Below are positions 54,902 through 63,997 of a stretch of 64,000 nucleotides of DNA, piece by piece (within the stretch, counting starts at the first letter, position 1; each line of letters opens with the position of its first letter). The position numbers were made by a program, and so were the translations under genes. Source of the DNA: a candidate division WOR-1 bacterium RIFOXYB2_FULL_42_35. GTDB taxonomy: Bacteria > Margulisbacteria > WOR-1 > O2-12-FULL-45-9. The notes beneath the pieces are model-generated. The model did no database searches and was not told where the DNA came from. It saw nothing but the letters and a program-made list of their open reading frames with translations. Location: NCBI GenBank assembly GCA_001771545.1, contig MEUC01000011.1, forward strand, positions 18,190-82,189, given 5' to 3'.

Positions 54902-56581
54902 CTAGTGTTTAAAATGCCTCCGCCCCGTAAACACCATAGCCAGGCCGGCCTCATTAGCCTTATCAATGGACTCTTGGTCTCTTTTTGAGCCACCTGGCTG
55001 AATAATGGCCGAGATGCCATGTTTAGCCGCCAACTCTACAACATCGGCAAAAGGGAAAAAAGCATCTGAGGCTAAAACTGCACCCTTAATATCTGTCCGT
55101 GATCTTTGGACTGCCAGGCCAGCCGCTTCTATTCTGCTCATTTGACCGGCTCCGATACCCATGGCTACCCCATTTTTAACAAAAACAATGGTGTTTGATT
55201 TAACATGCTTGGCCACACCCCAGGCAAAAAATAAATCTTCCATTTCTGCCAAGCTAGGTTGTTTATTGGTAACAACTTTTATCTCATTAATCGCCAGCTG
55301 AGCAACATCCGGTTGTTGAACCAACATTCCACCACTAACTCGTTTATAATCCAGCCCCTTAAAAGATTTGCCCATTGACTGCTCACCCATTTCGATAAGA
55401 CGAATATTTTTCTTCTGTTTTAAAACTTCTAAGGCCGCAGGAGTATAGGCCGGGGCAATAACCACTTCTATAAATAAAGAGTGCATTTCCTTAGCAGTCT
55501 CTTCGTCAATCCGACGGTTGGAAGCAACAATCCCGCCAAAAGCAGAAACCGGGTCACAGGCTAAAGCTTTCTTGTATGCAGACAAAACCGTTTTTCCTCT
55601 AGCTACACCACAAGGATTAGTATGCTTTATGATAGCCACAGTGGTATCCGCGAAATAATTAGCACACTGCCAGGCCGCTTCCATATCAACAATATTATTG
55701 AAAGAAAGCTCTTTGCCGTGTAACTGTTTCGCATTAGCTACCTTGGGACCCAAGTCCCTATTACCATTGCCTATTTCCCGATAAAAGGCCGCTTTCTGGT
55801 GAGGATTTTCTCCATAACGTAAATCTTGCACCTTTTCCAACAGAAGCTCTGTTTCTTTGGGGAATTCATCACTGGCAACCATTTGCGAAGCCAGATAGCG
55901 AACGATAATTGAATCGTAATATTTAGTATGTTGGAAAGCCTTGAGTGACAACTTTTCTTTAGTCGCCAAACTTAATTTACAGTCAGCAGTTTTCAACTCT
56001 TCGACAACCCCTTTGTAGTCATCAGGGTCAACGACAATAGCAACACTCATATAATTCTTAGCGGAAGCCCGTACCATTGTTGGCCCGCCAATATCAATAT
56101 TTTCAATGGCTTCTTGGTGAGTGAATTTTTGCTTACTAGTCACCTGTTCAAAGGGATAAAGATTACAAACCACTATTTGAAAAGGATTGATACCAAACTT
56201 GCTTAATTCTTTTAAATGTTGGGGATTACTCTGATCAGCTAAAATTCCTCCATGAATAACAGGATGCAAAGTTTTAACTCGACCATCCAACATATGAGGG
56301 TATTTTGTTAGCTTGGAAACCTCTGTAACCCTGACCCCTGCTTTGCGCAAAAACTTGGCTGTTCCCCCGGAAGAAATCAGCTCAAAACCTAATTCCCTCA
56401 GCTCTTTGGCAAACTTGTCCAGTCCTTTTTTATTAGAGACAGAAAGCAGCGCATACCGTTTCTGCTTCTCTGTTTTCAACTTTTGATCCTTTTTTGATCT
56501 TGGATCTTGGATCTTTGATCTTGTTTTGCTCTTTGCTCTTTTACCTTTGATCTTTCTTCCCTTTGCCTTCGCCTTTTTCAT
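54902..56581 (-). CDS. purH: bifunctional AICAR transformylase / IMP cyclohydrolase
   Basis: 559 aa; the usual length is 510-530. Cyclohydrolase part from residue 42 (RYALLSVSNKKGLDKFAKELR, in parts; SSGGTAKFLRKAGV, HGGILA), transformylase part with KHTNPCGVA and SDAFFPFADVVE. Last two steps of IMP synthesis. Residues 1-41 are an extra Lys/Arg tail coded by a 'gatctt/cctttgc' word repeat, and there is no other Met before the core, so the tail is probably made. ATGA overlap with purN. Confidence 0.97.
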   Translation of the reverse strand: MKKAKAKGRKIKGKRAKSKTRSKIQDPRSKKDQKLKTEKQKRYALLSVSNKKGLDKFAKELRELGFELISSGGTAKFLRKAGVRVTEVSKLTKYPHMLDGRVKTLHPVIHGGILADQSNPQHLKELSKFGINPFQIVVCNLYPFEQVTSKQKFTHQEAIENIDIGGPTMVRASAKNYMSVAIVVDPDDYKGVVEELKTADCKLSLATKEKLSLKAFQHTKYYDSIIVRYLASQMVASDEFPKETELLLEKVQDLRYGENPHQKAAFYREIGNGNRDLGPKVANAKQLHGKELSFNNIVDMEAAWQCANYFADTTVAIIKHTNPCGVARGKTVLSAYKKALACDPVSAFGGIVASNRRIDEETAKEMHSLFIEVVIAPAYTPAALEVLKQKKNIRLIEMGEQSMGKSFKGLDYKRVSGGMLVQQPDVAQLAINEIKVVTNKQPSLAEMEDLFFAWGVAKHVKSNTIVFVKNGVAMGIGAGQMSRIEAAGLAVQRSRTDIKGAVLASDAFFPFADVVELAAKHGISAIIQPGGSKRDQESIDKANEAGLAMVFTGRRHFKH

Positions 56582-57177
56582 AAACCACCTTTCCCCTTTC
56601 TAGTTTTAATTTCCCCCTCCACAAACAATTTAATTGCTTCGGGATAAGCTTTGTGTTCTTGCTCAAGAATTCGTGCTGATAATGTTTCTTCAGTATCTCC
56701 GTCCAGAACCGGAACTTGTTTCTGTAAAATAATCGGCCCAGTGTCACAACCCTCATCAACGAAATGAACAGTAACACCAGAAACCTTGGCCCCAGCATCC
56801 AGTGCCTGCTTTTGAGCATGAAGACCAGGGAACTTAGGTAAAAGAGATGGATGGATGTTAATCATCTTGCCCTGATAATCTTTAAGTAAAACCTCTCCAA
56901 CTATCTTCATATAACCAGCTAAACAGACCAGTTCAACGTTGTGTTGTTTGAGAACTTTAACAAGTTCTGATTCATAGGCACTTTTATCAACAAACTTTTT
57001 CGGTTCAAAAACAGCCGTGGTGATATTATGCTTCTTTGCCCGTTCTAAACCATAAGCATCGGGCTTATTGGAGATTACAACCGCGACTTCGGCGGGAATT
57101 TCTCCAGCTTCCGCAGCATCAATGATAGCCTGCAAGTTGGACCCACGACCAGAGATTAAAACACCGATGTTGATCAT
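56578..57177 (-). CDS. purN: phosphoribosylglycinamide formyltransferase
   Basis: 199 aa from ATG 57177 (TAGGAT seven bases before); a TTG six bases earlier is in frame. GVLISGRGSNLQAIIDAA, HPSLLPKFPGLHA and catalytic VHFVDEGCDTGPII with Asp, His and Asn in place. Uses formyl-THF. C-terminal end (TRKGKGG) is word-repeat coded. Overlaps purH by four bases. Confidence 0.96.
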   Translation of the reverse strand: MINIGVLISGRGSNLQAIIDAAEAGEIPAEVAVVISNKPDAYGLERAKKHNITTAVFEPKKFVDKSAYESELVKVLKQHNVELVCLAGYMKIVGEVLLKDYQGKMINIHPSLLPKFPGLHAQKQALDAGAKVSGVTVHFVDEGCDTGPIILQKQVPVLDGDTEETLSARILEQEHKAYPEAIKLFVEGEIKTRKGKGGL

Positions 57178-57183
57178 TTTCAA

Positions 57184-57302
57184 ATCCTAATTTCTAAGCA
57201 CCAAATTCTAAACAAATCCAAAATCCTAAATCTTATTTATTTAAACATTCTAATTTGGAACATTTACTATTGTTTAGGATTTAGATATTACTATTTATAA
57301 TT
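57184..57302. repeat. 'aaatcctaaat / ttctaaac' word-repeat block
   Basis: The 119-bp gap between purM and purN consists of degenerate words AATCCTAAT, TTCTAAAC, and inverted forms (GTTTAGGATTTAG). No gene or promoter is evident in it. Confidence 0.65.
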
Positions 57303-58286
57303 TCAGATTATTATTACTTCCCCCTTCCCCTTCCCCACCTCCCCAATCACATAAGCCTTTTCCTTTTGCTGCTTTAAAGACTTCATGACCTTATCAACAT
57401 CTTTGGCCGCTACAACAATAACCATACCAATCCCCATGTTAAAGGTCTTATACATCTCATTATGATCAACCTTGCCCAAGCGTTGGATCATTTTAAAGAT
57501 CGGTGGGACAGTCCAGGAATAAAGGTCAATTACTGCCTGCCTCTTGCGAGGAATAACCCTGGCAACATTCTCTGGTAATCCACCACCAGTAATGTGAGCA
57601 ATCCCCTTAATATCAAAACGTTTAATCAAGTTAAGAATCGTCGGCACATATATTTTGGTTGGGGTTAATAGTTCTGAGCCAAGACTCTTACCAAAATCAT
57701 CATCATAATCGTGAGGATTAAAACGATGCTGCTCAAAAAGAACCTTCCGCGCCAAAGTGTAGCCATTACTATGCAGACCTGAAGAAGTAATGCCAATCAG
57801 GCGATCCCCAATTTTTATTTTGGAGCCATTGATGACTTTTTTCTTATCAACCAAACCAACACAAAAGCCGGCTAAATCATATTCCCCTTCCTGATACATA
57901 TCGGAAAGTTCGGCAGTTTCTCCTCCCAACAACTCACACCCGGCCATTTTACAACCCTTGGCTACCCCTTTAATAATTTTTTCAACCAAAGGCGGGCGCA
58001 CCCGTTGACAGCCAATATAATCAAGGAAAAATATCGGCTTGGCACCGGCAGCTATCACATCATTAACATTCATCGCCACCAGATCAATTCCCACAGTCGT
58101 ATGGCTATTCATCATAAAGGCAACTTTTAATTTGGTACCCACACCATCGGCAGCCCCAACCAAAAAATCTTTACCCAGAGGATAGAAACCACCAAAGAAA
58201 CCAATTTTTTTAGCAAACTTTCTGATGCGACGAACTACTTCTCCTCCAGCCGCTACATCAACCCCAGCCTGCCTATATGTTATCAT
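57303..58286 (-). CDS. purM: phosphoribosylformylglycinamidine cyclo-ligase
   Basis: 327 aa. YRQAGVDVAAGGEVVRRI, GADGVGTKLKVAF-type (here GAADGVGTKLKVAFMM), GGETAELSDMY, SSGLHSNGYTLARKV, and HITGGGLPENVARVIP. Forms AIR. AAGGAG seven bases before the ATG. The final residues (GKGKGEVIII) are coded by a 'ccttcccc' repeat. Follows the zinc-ribbon gene by 76 bp. Confidence 0.97.
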   Translation of the reverse strand: MITYRQAGVDVAAGGEVVRRIRKFAKKIGFFGGFYPLGKDFLVGAADGVGTKLKVAFMMNSHTTVGIDLVAMNVNDVIAAGAKPIFFLDYIGCQRVRPPLVEKIIKGVAKGCKMAGCELLGGETAELSDMYQEGEYDLAGFCVGLVDKKKVINGSKIKIGDRLIGITSSGLHSNGYTLARKVLFEQHRFNPHDYDDDFGKSLGSELLTPTKIYVPTILNLIKRFDIKGIAHITGGGLPENVARVIPRKRQAVIDLYSWTVPPIFKMIQRLGKVDHNEMYKTFNMGIGMVIVVAAKDVDKVMKSLKQQKEKAYVIGEVGKGKGEVIII

Positions 58287-58362
58287 CTTATTTTCTCCTT
58301 CAGATTTTTTTCCCAGTCAACCCCAAACTCTAGCGAGAAGGAGTCGCAGGCTTATCTTAAAC

Positions 58363-58560
58363 TTATCGTGCGGATTCCTTGGTTGATGTTCCGTAATAAA
58401 CATCACCACCACGTAAAACCACAAAGAAACGACATTCTTTATTAGTACAAGCCCAAGCCTTATAACGGATAGGAACAGAATTATTTGAGAAATCAGACAA
58501 AGGGATTAGTTGCCCCTTTTCACAGCTTTGACACCGTGGATATTCAGATTTTTCTGACAC
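58363..58560 (-). CDS. small zinc-ribbon protein in the purine cluster
   Basis: 65 aa, GTG start with GGGGGTGA six bases before. CQSC and C..KEC (CTNKEC) form a four-Cys zinc ribbon, with aromatic residues between. No family with a known function is recognised. It sits between purF (17 bp) and purM (76 bp), so it may have a role in purine synthesis or its regulation, but this is only position-based. Confidence 0.75.
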   Translation of the reverse strand: MSEKSEYPRCQSCEKGQLIPLSDFSNNSVPIRYKAWACTNKECRFFVVLRGGDVYYGTSTKESAR

Positions 58561-58577
58561 TAAAATTCACCCCCAAT

Positions 58578-59975
58578 TTATTTAAACAATAATTTTAGAC
58601 TTTGCAATTTTTCCGGTATTTTAACAGGATAGTCGCCATTCAAACAAGCCATACATAAGTTTTTATTAGGCAGGCTAATGGCCCTAACCAGGCTCTTTAA
58701 ACTTAAATAACCCAACGAATCTGCTTCTAAATACTTGCGAATCCCCTCAATAGATAAATTAGCCGCAATCAGTTCTGCTCGAGTAGCGGTATCAATCCCG
58801 TAAAAACACGGATTCAAATTAGGCGGAGAAGAAATTCTCATGTGAACTTCCCTAGCCCCTGCTTCTCTGATTAAACGGATAATTTGACGGGAAGTTGTAC
58901 CCCGAACAATTGAATCATCAATCACCACAACCTTTTTTCCCCGAACAGCATCACGGATAGGATTGAGTTTAACTCTCACTCCCATTTCTCTAATCTCTTG
59001 ATTAGGCTGAATAAAGGTTCGACCGATATAACGGTTTTTTATCAAACCCTCTCCATAAGGAATTTTTGATTCCGCAGAGTAACCAATCGCAGCAGGGATC
59101 CCCGATTCCGGCACGGGAATAATCATATCAGCTTCTATTGGGTGCTCTTTGGCCAAATACTTGCCCATGTCAAAACGCGCTTCATATAAATTACGGCCGT
59201 TAATTACACTGTCCGGCCTGGCAAAATAAATAAATTCAAAAACACATAAAGCTTCACGCTCACCCATTTTCCAAGTTCTAGAATGTAACCCCTCTTGGTC
59301 AATTATCACCATTTCTCCATTAGCCACATCACGAACAAATTGAGCGCCAAGAATATCCAAAGCACAGGTTTCCGAAGAAACAACAAAACCGGTTTCCATC
59401 TTACCAATACTTAACGGCCTAATCCCGTTGGGATCCCGAACCGCAATTAAATTATCTTTAGACAAAATAACGACAGAGTAACCGCCACGACAATGTTTAA
59501 AAGCATCGGTTATCGCCGCTTCCAAATTATCTTTTTTAGAGACCGCAATCATCTGCGCCATGACTTCAGAGTCGGTTGTTCCGGAAAACTTTACCCCTTT
59601 ACGCTTCAATTCCGATCTAAGCTCCTGAGCATTAATTAAGTTGCCATTATGAGCCAAAGCAATGGTTCCGTAAGGAGTTTCTACCACAATAGGCTGGGCA
59701 TTCGCGACAATTGAAGAACCGGTAGTAGAATACCTAACATGACCAAGACCAATTTTACCGCTCAGTTCTCGCAGAATATCTTCGTTGAAGACCTGGTTAA
59801 CCAAGCCCATGGCTTTATACAGCTTTATTTGTTGACCGTCAGAAATGGCAATTCCGGCTGATTCTTGACCGCGATGCTGCAAAGCAAAAAGACCATAATA
59901 AATAGATTTGGCTGGGCTATCTTCGGCAAAGTTAAAAATCCCAAAAACACCACAATGATCTTTTATTTCTGACAC
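58578..59975 (-). CDS. purF: amidophosphoribosyltransferase
   Basis: 465 aa, GTG start with AGAGGATT. N-terminal Cys nucleophile follows a short leader (DHCGVFGIF), glutaminase motifs LALAHNGNLINA and GTTDSEVMAQ, PRPP-binding VVVIDDSIVRGTTSRQIIRL, and Cys residues near the C-terminus (CMACLNGDYP) as in the Fe-S class of this enzyme. First committed step of purine synthesis. First of purF-ZnR-purM-purN-purH. Confidence 0.97.
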   Translation of the reverse strand: MSEIKDHCGVFGIFNFAEDSPAKSIYYGLFALQHRGQESAGIAISDGQQIKLYKAMGLVNQVFNEDILRELSGKIGLGHVRYSTTGSSIVANAQPIVVETPYGTIALAHNGNLINAQELRSELKRKGVKFSGTTDSEVMAQMIAVSKKDNLEAAITDAFKHCRGGYSVVILSKDNLIAVRDPNGIRPLSIGKMETGFVVSSETCALDILGAQFVRDVANGEMVIIDQEGLHSRTWKMGEREALCVFEFIYFARPDSVINGRNLYEARFDMGKYLAKEHPIEADMIIPVPESGIPAAIGYSAESKIPYGEGLIKNRYIGRTFIQPNQEIREMGVRVKLNPIRDAVRGKKVVVIDDSIVRGTTSRQIIRLIREAGAREVHMRISSPPNLNPCFYGIDTATRAELIAANLSIEGIRKYLEADSLGYLSLKSLVRAISLPNKNLCMACLNGDYPVKIPEKLQSLKLLFK

Positions 59976-60015
59976 TTTCTAATCCTCTCTTATCCAAATA
60001 ACAAGTTGTCGACCC

Positions 60016-61740
60016 TTAGCTACAAACGTTTTGTCTTAACCATTCCCCTACTTTCCCAATCTCCACAAGATTAATTTCACCGGTTTTTCTCAACTTAATT
60101 TCAACCTGCCCATCTTTGAGGGCTTTGCCAACAATTATTTTAATTGGGATACCGATCAAGTCTATATCCTTAAGCTTAACACCGACTCTAAAGTCTCGAT
60201 CATCAAGCAAGACATCAAGTCCTATTTGTAATCCGTCTTGATAAATCTTTTCTGCCGCTTCCAACTGCTCCTTAATTCCAACATTAACGGGAATAATTGC
60301 CACTTGATACGGAGCCAACGGCATTGGCCAGATAATACCATCCTCATCATGGTTTTGTTCAATGGCTGCTTGGGCAGTTCTCCCAACTCCGATACCATAG
60401 CAACCCATAATCATGGTCTTTTCTTTATTGCCTTCATCCAGATAAACACACTTCATCTTTTCTGAATACTTAGTCCCTAATTTAAAGATATGGCCAACTT
60501 CTATACCACGTTGGACAGAGTATTTAGCCTGACCGCATTTTGGACAAGCATCTGAAGACAAAGCAAAACGAAGATCACCAAGCAACTCTGCTTGATAGTC
60601 TCGCCCATAAACAACATTGGTAAGATGATAGTCTTCTTTATTCGCCCCAGTTATTCCTTGTTCAATTAAAGGAATAGCTGTATCTGCAACAATCTTAACC
60701 CCTTTCAACCCAACCGGCCCGGCAAAACCAACCGGGGCTTTAGTAACGCCTTCAATCACTTTATCAGCGGCTAGCTTTAAATCCTCAACCCCAAGCATTT
60801 TTTTTAATTTAGCTTCATTCAAAGCATGATCTCCCCGAACCAAAGCAATAACTGGCCCATTTTCTGTTTCATAAACCAGTGTTTTGATCATCTTTTCAGG
60901 TGACTCTTTCAAAAACGCTGTGACTTCTTCAATTGTTTTCTGTCCAGGAGTGTTGACTTCCTTAACCTTATCCTTACCTTTTTCATCTCCGCCTTTGCCT
61001 ATGCCTTCGACTATTTTTTCCCCACCCACCCCCGCAGACTCCCTACTCGCAGCGTAATCGCATTTTTCACAGTAAAAAATCTCTTCTTCGCCAGAGTCTG
61101 CTAGCACCATAAACTCTTGAGAGTATCCGCCACCAATTGCTCCGGAATCCGCTTGAACAACTCGGTATTTTAAGCCAAGACGTTCAAAGATGCGGCAATA
61201 GGTTTCATACATATTCTTATATTCTTTATCTAAGTCCTTTTTGCTGGTGTGGAAGGAATAGGCATCTTTCATAATAAATTCACGTCCACGCATCAAACCA
61301 AAGCGCGGCCTGATTTCATCACGGAATTTGGTCTGGATCTGGTATAAGTTAATCGGCAATTGTTTATAAGAATTAATAGAACGGCGAACTAATTCTGTAA
61401 TCGCTTCTTCATGGGTTGGACCCAAGCAAAAATCGCGCTCATGACGGTCTTGGATGCGAAAGAGTTCTTTACCATAGACATTCCAGCGACCGGTTTCCTG
61501 CCAGAGTTCTGAAGGCAATAATGCTGGCATTAAGACTTCTTGAGCGCCAGATCGGTTCATTTCTTCGCGGATAACTTGAGAGACTTTTTGCAGCACTTTG
61601 AAGCCAAGCGGCAAATAGGTGTAGATTCCTGCTGCTAGTTTGCGGATATAACCAGCTCGAAGTAACAATTTGTGGGATACAACCTCGGCCTCTTTGGGAT
61701 CTTCCCGCAGTGTAGGCGCGAGCAACTGGGACATTTTCAC
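60016..61740 (-). CDS. proS: prolyl-tRNA synthetase (bacterial type)
   Basis: 574 aa. Class II motifs (LLPSELWQETGRW, FRDEIRPRFGLMRGREFIMKDAYSFH in parts, GCYGIGVGRTAQAAIEQ), with an internal editing-domain (INS) segment containing LVRGDHALNEAKLKK. Starts at GTG 61740 or ATG 61734. A tract at about 60958-61012 codes GKGGDEKGKDKVKEV from a 'cctttgcc' repeat and lies at the INS border. Preceded by a TATAAT promoter whose CCCCT/AGGGG hairpin covers the ribosome site. Confidence 0.97.
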   Translation of the reverse strand: MKMSQLLAPTLREDPKEAEVVSHKLLLRAGYIRKLAAGIYTYLPLGFKVLQKVSQVIREEMNRSGAQEVLMPALLPSELWQETGRWNVYGKELFRIQDRHERDFCLGPTHEEAITELVRRSINSYKQLPINLYQIQTKFRDEIRPRFGLMRGREFIMKDAYSFHTSKKDLDKEYKNMYETYCRIFERLGLKYRVVQADSGAIGGGYSQEFMVLADSGEEEIFYCEKCDYAASRESAGVGGEKIVEGIGKGGDEKGKDKVKEVNTPGQKTIEEVTAFLKESPEKMIKTLVYETENGPVIALVRGDHALNEAKLKKMLGVEDLKLAADKVIEGVTKAPVGFAGPVGLKGVKIVADTAIPLIEQGITGANKEDYHLTNVVYGRDYQAELLGDLRFALSSDACPKCGQAKYSVQRGIEVGHIFKLGTKYSEKMKCVYLDEGNKEKTMIMGCYGIGVGRTAQAAIEQNHDEDGIIWPMPLAPYQVAIIPVNVGIKEQLEAAEKIYQDGLQIGLDVLLDDRDFRVGVKLKDIDLIGIPIKIIVGKALKDGQVEIKLRKTGEINLVEIGKVGEWLRQNVCS

Positions 61741-61777
61741 AGTTTTCTTCTTCCTCCCCTACCCAATTAACAGGGGC

Positions 61778-61806
61778 ATTATATCAGAAGTAAAGTGAAA
61801 TTTCTA
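61778..61806 (-). promoter_or_regulatory. proS promoter
   Basis: TAGAAA (61806..61801), 17-bp spacer, TATAAT (61783..61778), leading to a GGGGAGGA Shine-Dalgarno that can pair with CCCCT ten bases earlier. Confidence 0.5.
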
Positions 61807-61852
61807 CTCGTTTGTATCGCTATACATATTAAGAAGGAACACTTTTTATGAG

Positions 61853-62035
61853 ACCAAAGATACTGTAGCAACAAATACCAGCTCAGGAGACAAAGGTCTC
61901 TTGGATAAAATGATGGCTGCTGGCGCAAATTACCTGCTCCCAGTTAAGAACCAGCTTGGTGGGCTGTTTTCTCTTTTAATAAATACTCCAACAAAATCTC
62001 TTGACAAAACTTTCTACTCATATCATTATATGTAA
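61853..62035 (+). pseudogene. remnant of a DDE transposase (ISAs1-like)
   Basis: An open frame with no start reads TKDTVATNTSSGDKGLLDKM, then MAAGANYLLPVKNQLGGLF. The GG/AG-YLL-VK-NQ-L pattern is the conserved core after the catalytic Asp in ISAs1-type transposases. It is cut off on both sides, ends at TAA 62033, and lacks the rest of the enzyme. The promoter of the arginine decarboxylase overlaps its last part. Confidence 0.5.
62001..62029 (+). promoter_or_regulatory. arginine decarboxylase promoter
   Basis: Perfect TTGACA (62001-62006), 17-bp spacer, CATTAT (62024-62029). The start site near 62036 leaves a leader of about ten bases without Shine-Dalgarno. It lies inside the transposase remnant. 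Confidence 0.5.
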
Positions 62036-62046
62036 GCAAACAAAAT

Positions 62047-62679
62047 ATGAAAAATTTAGTTCCTAATAAAATATTTTTAACTAAAGGTGTTGGCCGGCAC
62101 AAAGAGAAGCTAGCTAGCTTTGAGATGGCACTAAGAGATGCCGGTATCCACGCAGTTAACTACGTTCACGTTTCCAGCATTTTTCCCCCGGGCTGTAAAT
62201 TAATCTCCAAAGAACAAGGCTTAAAATTTATTAAACCTGGTGAAATCACTTTTATCGTCATGGCCAAAAACCAGACCGACGAATCTCATCGCTTAATCTC
62301 TTCTTCTGTTGGACTCGCCCTCCCGGCTGATTCAACCACCTACGGATATTTAAGTGAACATCATGCTTCGGGAATAACAGACGAAGAATGTGGTGACTAC
62401 GCCGAAGACATTGCCGCTCAAATGCTGGCCACAACCCTGGGCATTCCTTTTGAAGGAGCCACCAGCTGGGACGAACGTCAAGAGCTGTGGAAACTTTCAG
62501 ACAAGATTGTGCGCACCTCACACATCACTCAAAGCGCTATTGGACAGCGAGAGGTCTGGACAACTGTGGTTGCTGCTGCAGTACTATTAATTGAACTGGA
62601 AGAAGATGACCACAACAATGGCAACAAAGCCGCAGAACATAACAAACAGCATACAGACAGCGAAAAACCACACAAGTAA
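62047..62679 (+). CDS. pyruvoyl-dependent arginine decarboxylase
   Basis: 210 aa. Self-cleavage site [12 protein letters not shown] (cut between the two Ser), [19 protein letters not shown], and [19 protein letters not shown] are the family marks. The second Ser becomes the pyruvoyl group; the product is agmatine. It adds a route to putrescine beside the PLP decarboxylase at 38.7 kb, but no agmatinase or AguA/B is in the window. The last 20 residues ([16 protein letters not shown]) are polar and probably unordered. Confidence 0.93.
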   Translation: MKNLVPNKIFLTKGVGRHKEKLASFEMALRDAGIHAVNYVHVSSIFPPGCKLISKEQGLKFIKPGEITFIVMAKNQTDESHRLISSSVGLALPADSTTYGYLSEHHASGITDEECGDYAEDIAAQMLATTLGIPFEGATSWDERQELWKLSDKIVRTSHITQSAIGQREVWTTVVAAAVLLIELEEDDHNNGNKAAEHNKQHTDSEKPHK

Positions 62680-62680
62680 A

Positions 62681-63919
62681 CTACTGAACTACTGTACTAC
62701 TTTCTCTTCGCAACAAAGAATTTTTAGAAACCTTCTCTAAGTTAGTCTGCACAAACACATGATACTGATTGTGGGCTTCGGTGATTTCCTGACCGCCCAA
62801 CTGTCGGACTGCCTGACTACCGGACCTCCTGACAAACTCAACCTTAAAGCTTTTAATTTCCTTTACAGCAGGATCAATTATTTCTAGCTCATCACCCACA
62901 GCAAAATAGTTACGGGCTTTGATTTCAAGTTCTTTTGTTTCTAAATTATGATTTTCGACAACCCCCACAAAAGTATAGTTACGAACTGTGGCATCTTCCC
63001 CCTGATTTTCTCTGTCAACATCCCCCAAATAAAAACCAGTGCAATAGTGACGGTGCGAAACATTTCCTAACTCCCGTTTCCCGGACTCCACTTCCCGCTT
63101 TCCCTCAATCACTTCCCGATAAATTTTGGTTACTAAAGCAACGTAGTAAACTGATTTCATCCGGCCTTCAATTTTAAAAGAATCCACCCCAGCCTCAATT
63201 AATTCGGGAAGATGTTCTATCATACAAAGGTCTTTAGAATTCATTACATAAGTGCCACGTTGATCTTCTTCAATAGAAAACTCTTCGTCAGGTCGCTGCA
63301 TCTCTTTCATTTGATACTGCCAGCGGCAAGGATGGGAACATTCCCCCCGATTAGCACTACGATCGGTCATAAATTTAGATAATAAACAGCGGCCAGAATA
63401 AGACATACACATGGCTCCGTGAACAAAAAGTTCAATTTCCATCTTAGGCACAGCTTGCTTAATCTTTTTAACCTGGATCAAACTTAATTCTCGCCCTAAA
63501 ACAACTCTTTTAACTCCCTGCCCTTGCCAAAACCTGACCGCTTCAGCGTTTAACGTATTGGCTTGAGTGCTTAAGTGGATTTTTAACTTGGGATATTTTT
63601 TATGGACAAGGGCCAGCAATCCTGGATCAGAGATAATTACAGCATCAATACCGAGAGGGACAGCTTGTTCTAAATAGTCCATCATGCCGGTAAAGTCTTC
63701 ATCAAATGCAAAGATATTCATAGCCAAATAGACTTTAACTTTGTGTCGCTGGGCAAATTCAATGCCCTGTTTAAGCTCCACCAGATCAAAAGAGGTTTGC
63801 GGCGCCCGCAAAGAAAACTCCCCTGCCCCCACATAAACCGCGTCCGCCCCAAAACTCACTGCAGCCTGGAGTTTTTCCAGGTTGCCGGCTGGGGATAGTA
63901 GTTCGGGTTTATGTCTCAT
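62681..63919 (-). CDS. U32 peptidase-family protein (TrhP/RlhA/UbiU-like)
   Basis: 412 aa. ELLSPAGNLEKLQAAVSFGADAVYVG (in parts), LSTQANTLNAE, the cysteine cluster FVHGAMCMSYSGRCLLSKF and RGECSHPCRW that binds [4Fe-4S], and DSFKIEGRMKS. U32 proteins take part in tRNA/rRNA hydroxylation or ubiquinone synthesis. Word-repeat inserts code GKREVESGKRELG (63069-63107), RRSGSQAVRQLGGQE (62787-62833) and the C-terminal STVVQ (62681-62702). The group II intron end lies directly upstream. Confidence 0.92.
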   Translation of the reverse strand: MRHKPELLSPAGNLEKLQAAVSFGADAVYVGAGEFSLRAPQTSFDLVELKQGIEFAQRHKVKVYLAMNIFAFDEDFTGMMDYLEQAVPLGIDAVIISDPGLLALVHKKYPKLKIHLSTQANTLNAEAVRFWQGQGVKRVVLGRELSLIQVKKIKQAVPKMEIELFVHGAMCMSYSGRCLLSKFMTDRSANRGECSHPCRWQYQMKEMQRPDEEFSIEEDQRGTYVMNSKDLCMIEHLPELIEAGVDSFKIEGRMKSVYYVALVTKIYREVIEGKREVESGKRELGNVSHRHYCTGFYLGDVDRENQGEDATVRNYTFVGVVENHNLETKELEIKARNYFAVGDELEIIDPAVKEIKSFKVEFVRRSGSQAVRQLGGQEITEAHNQYHVFVQTNLEKVSKNSLLRRESSTVVQ

Positions 63920-63964
63920 AGTAAACCTCTTAATGTTAATAATTCCATCTCGAAGCTCCTAAAT

Positions 63965-63997
63965 GAACCGTGCTCGCGAATTTCCCGCACACGGCTC
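63965..63997 (-). mobile_element. group II intron domain V (3' end of intron), partial
   Basis: On the minus strand GAGCCGTG (63997..63990) pairs fully with CACGGTTC (63972..63965), one G-T included; the 33-nt unit has an inner GCGGGAAATTCGC hairpin with a GAAA-type loop. Catalytic-domain V is 34 nt with this AGC...CGGTT layout. Domain VI and the 3' splice site would follow between 63964 and the U32 start at 63919; the rest of the intron, including any reverse transcriptase, lies outside the window. Confidence 0.7.
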
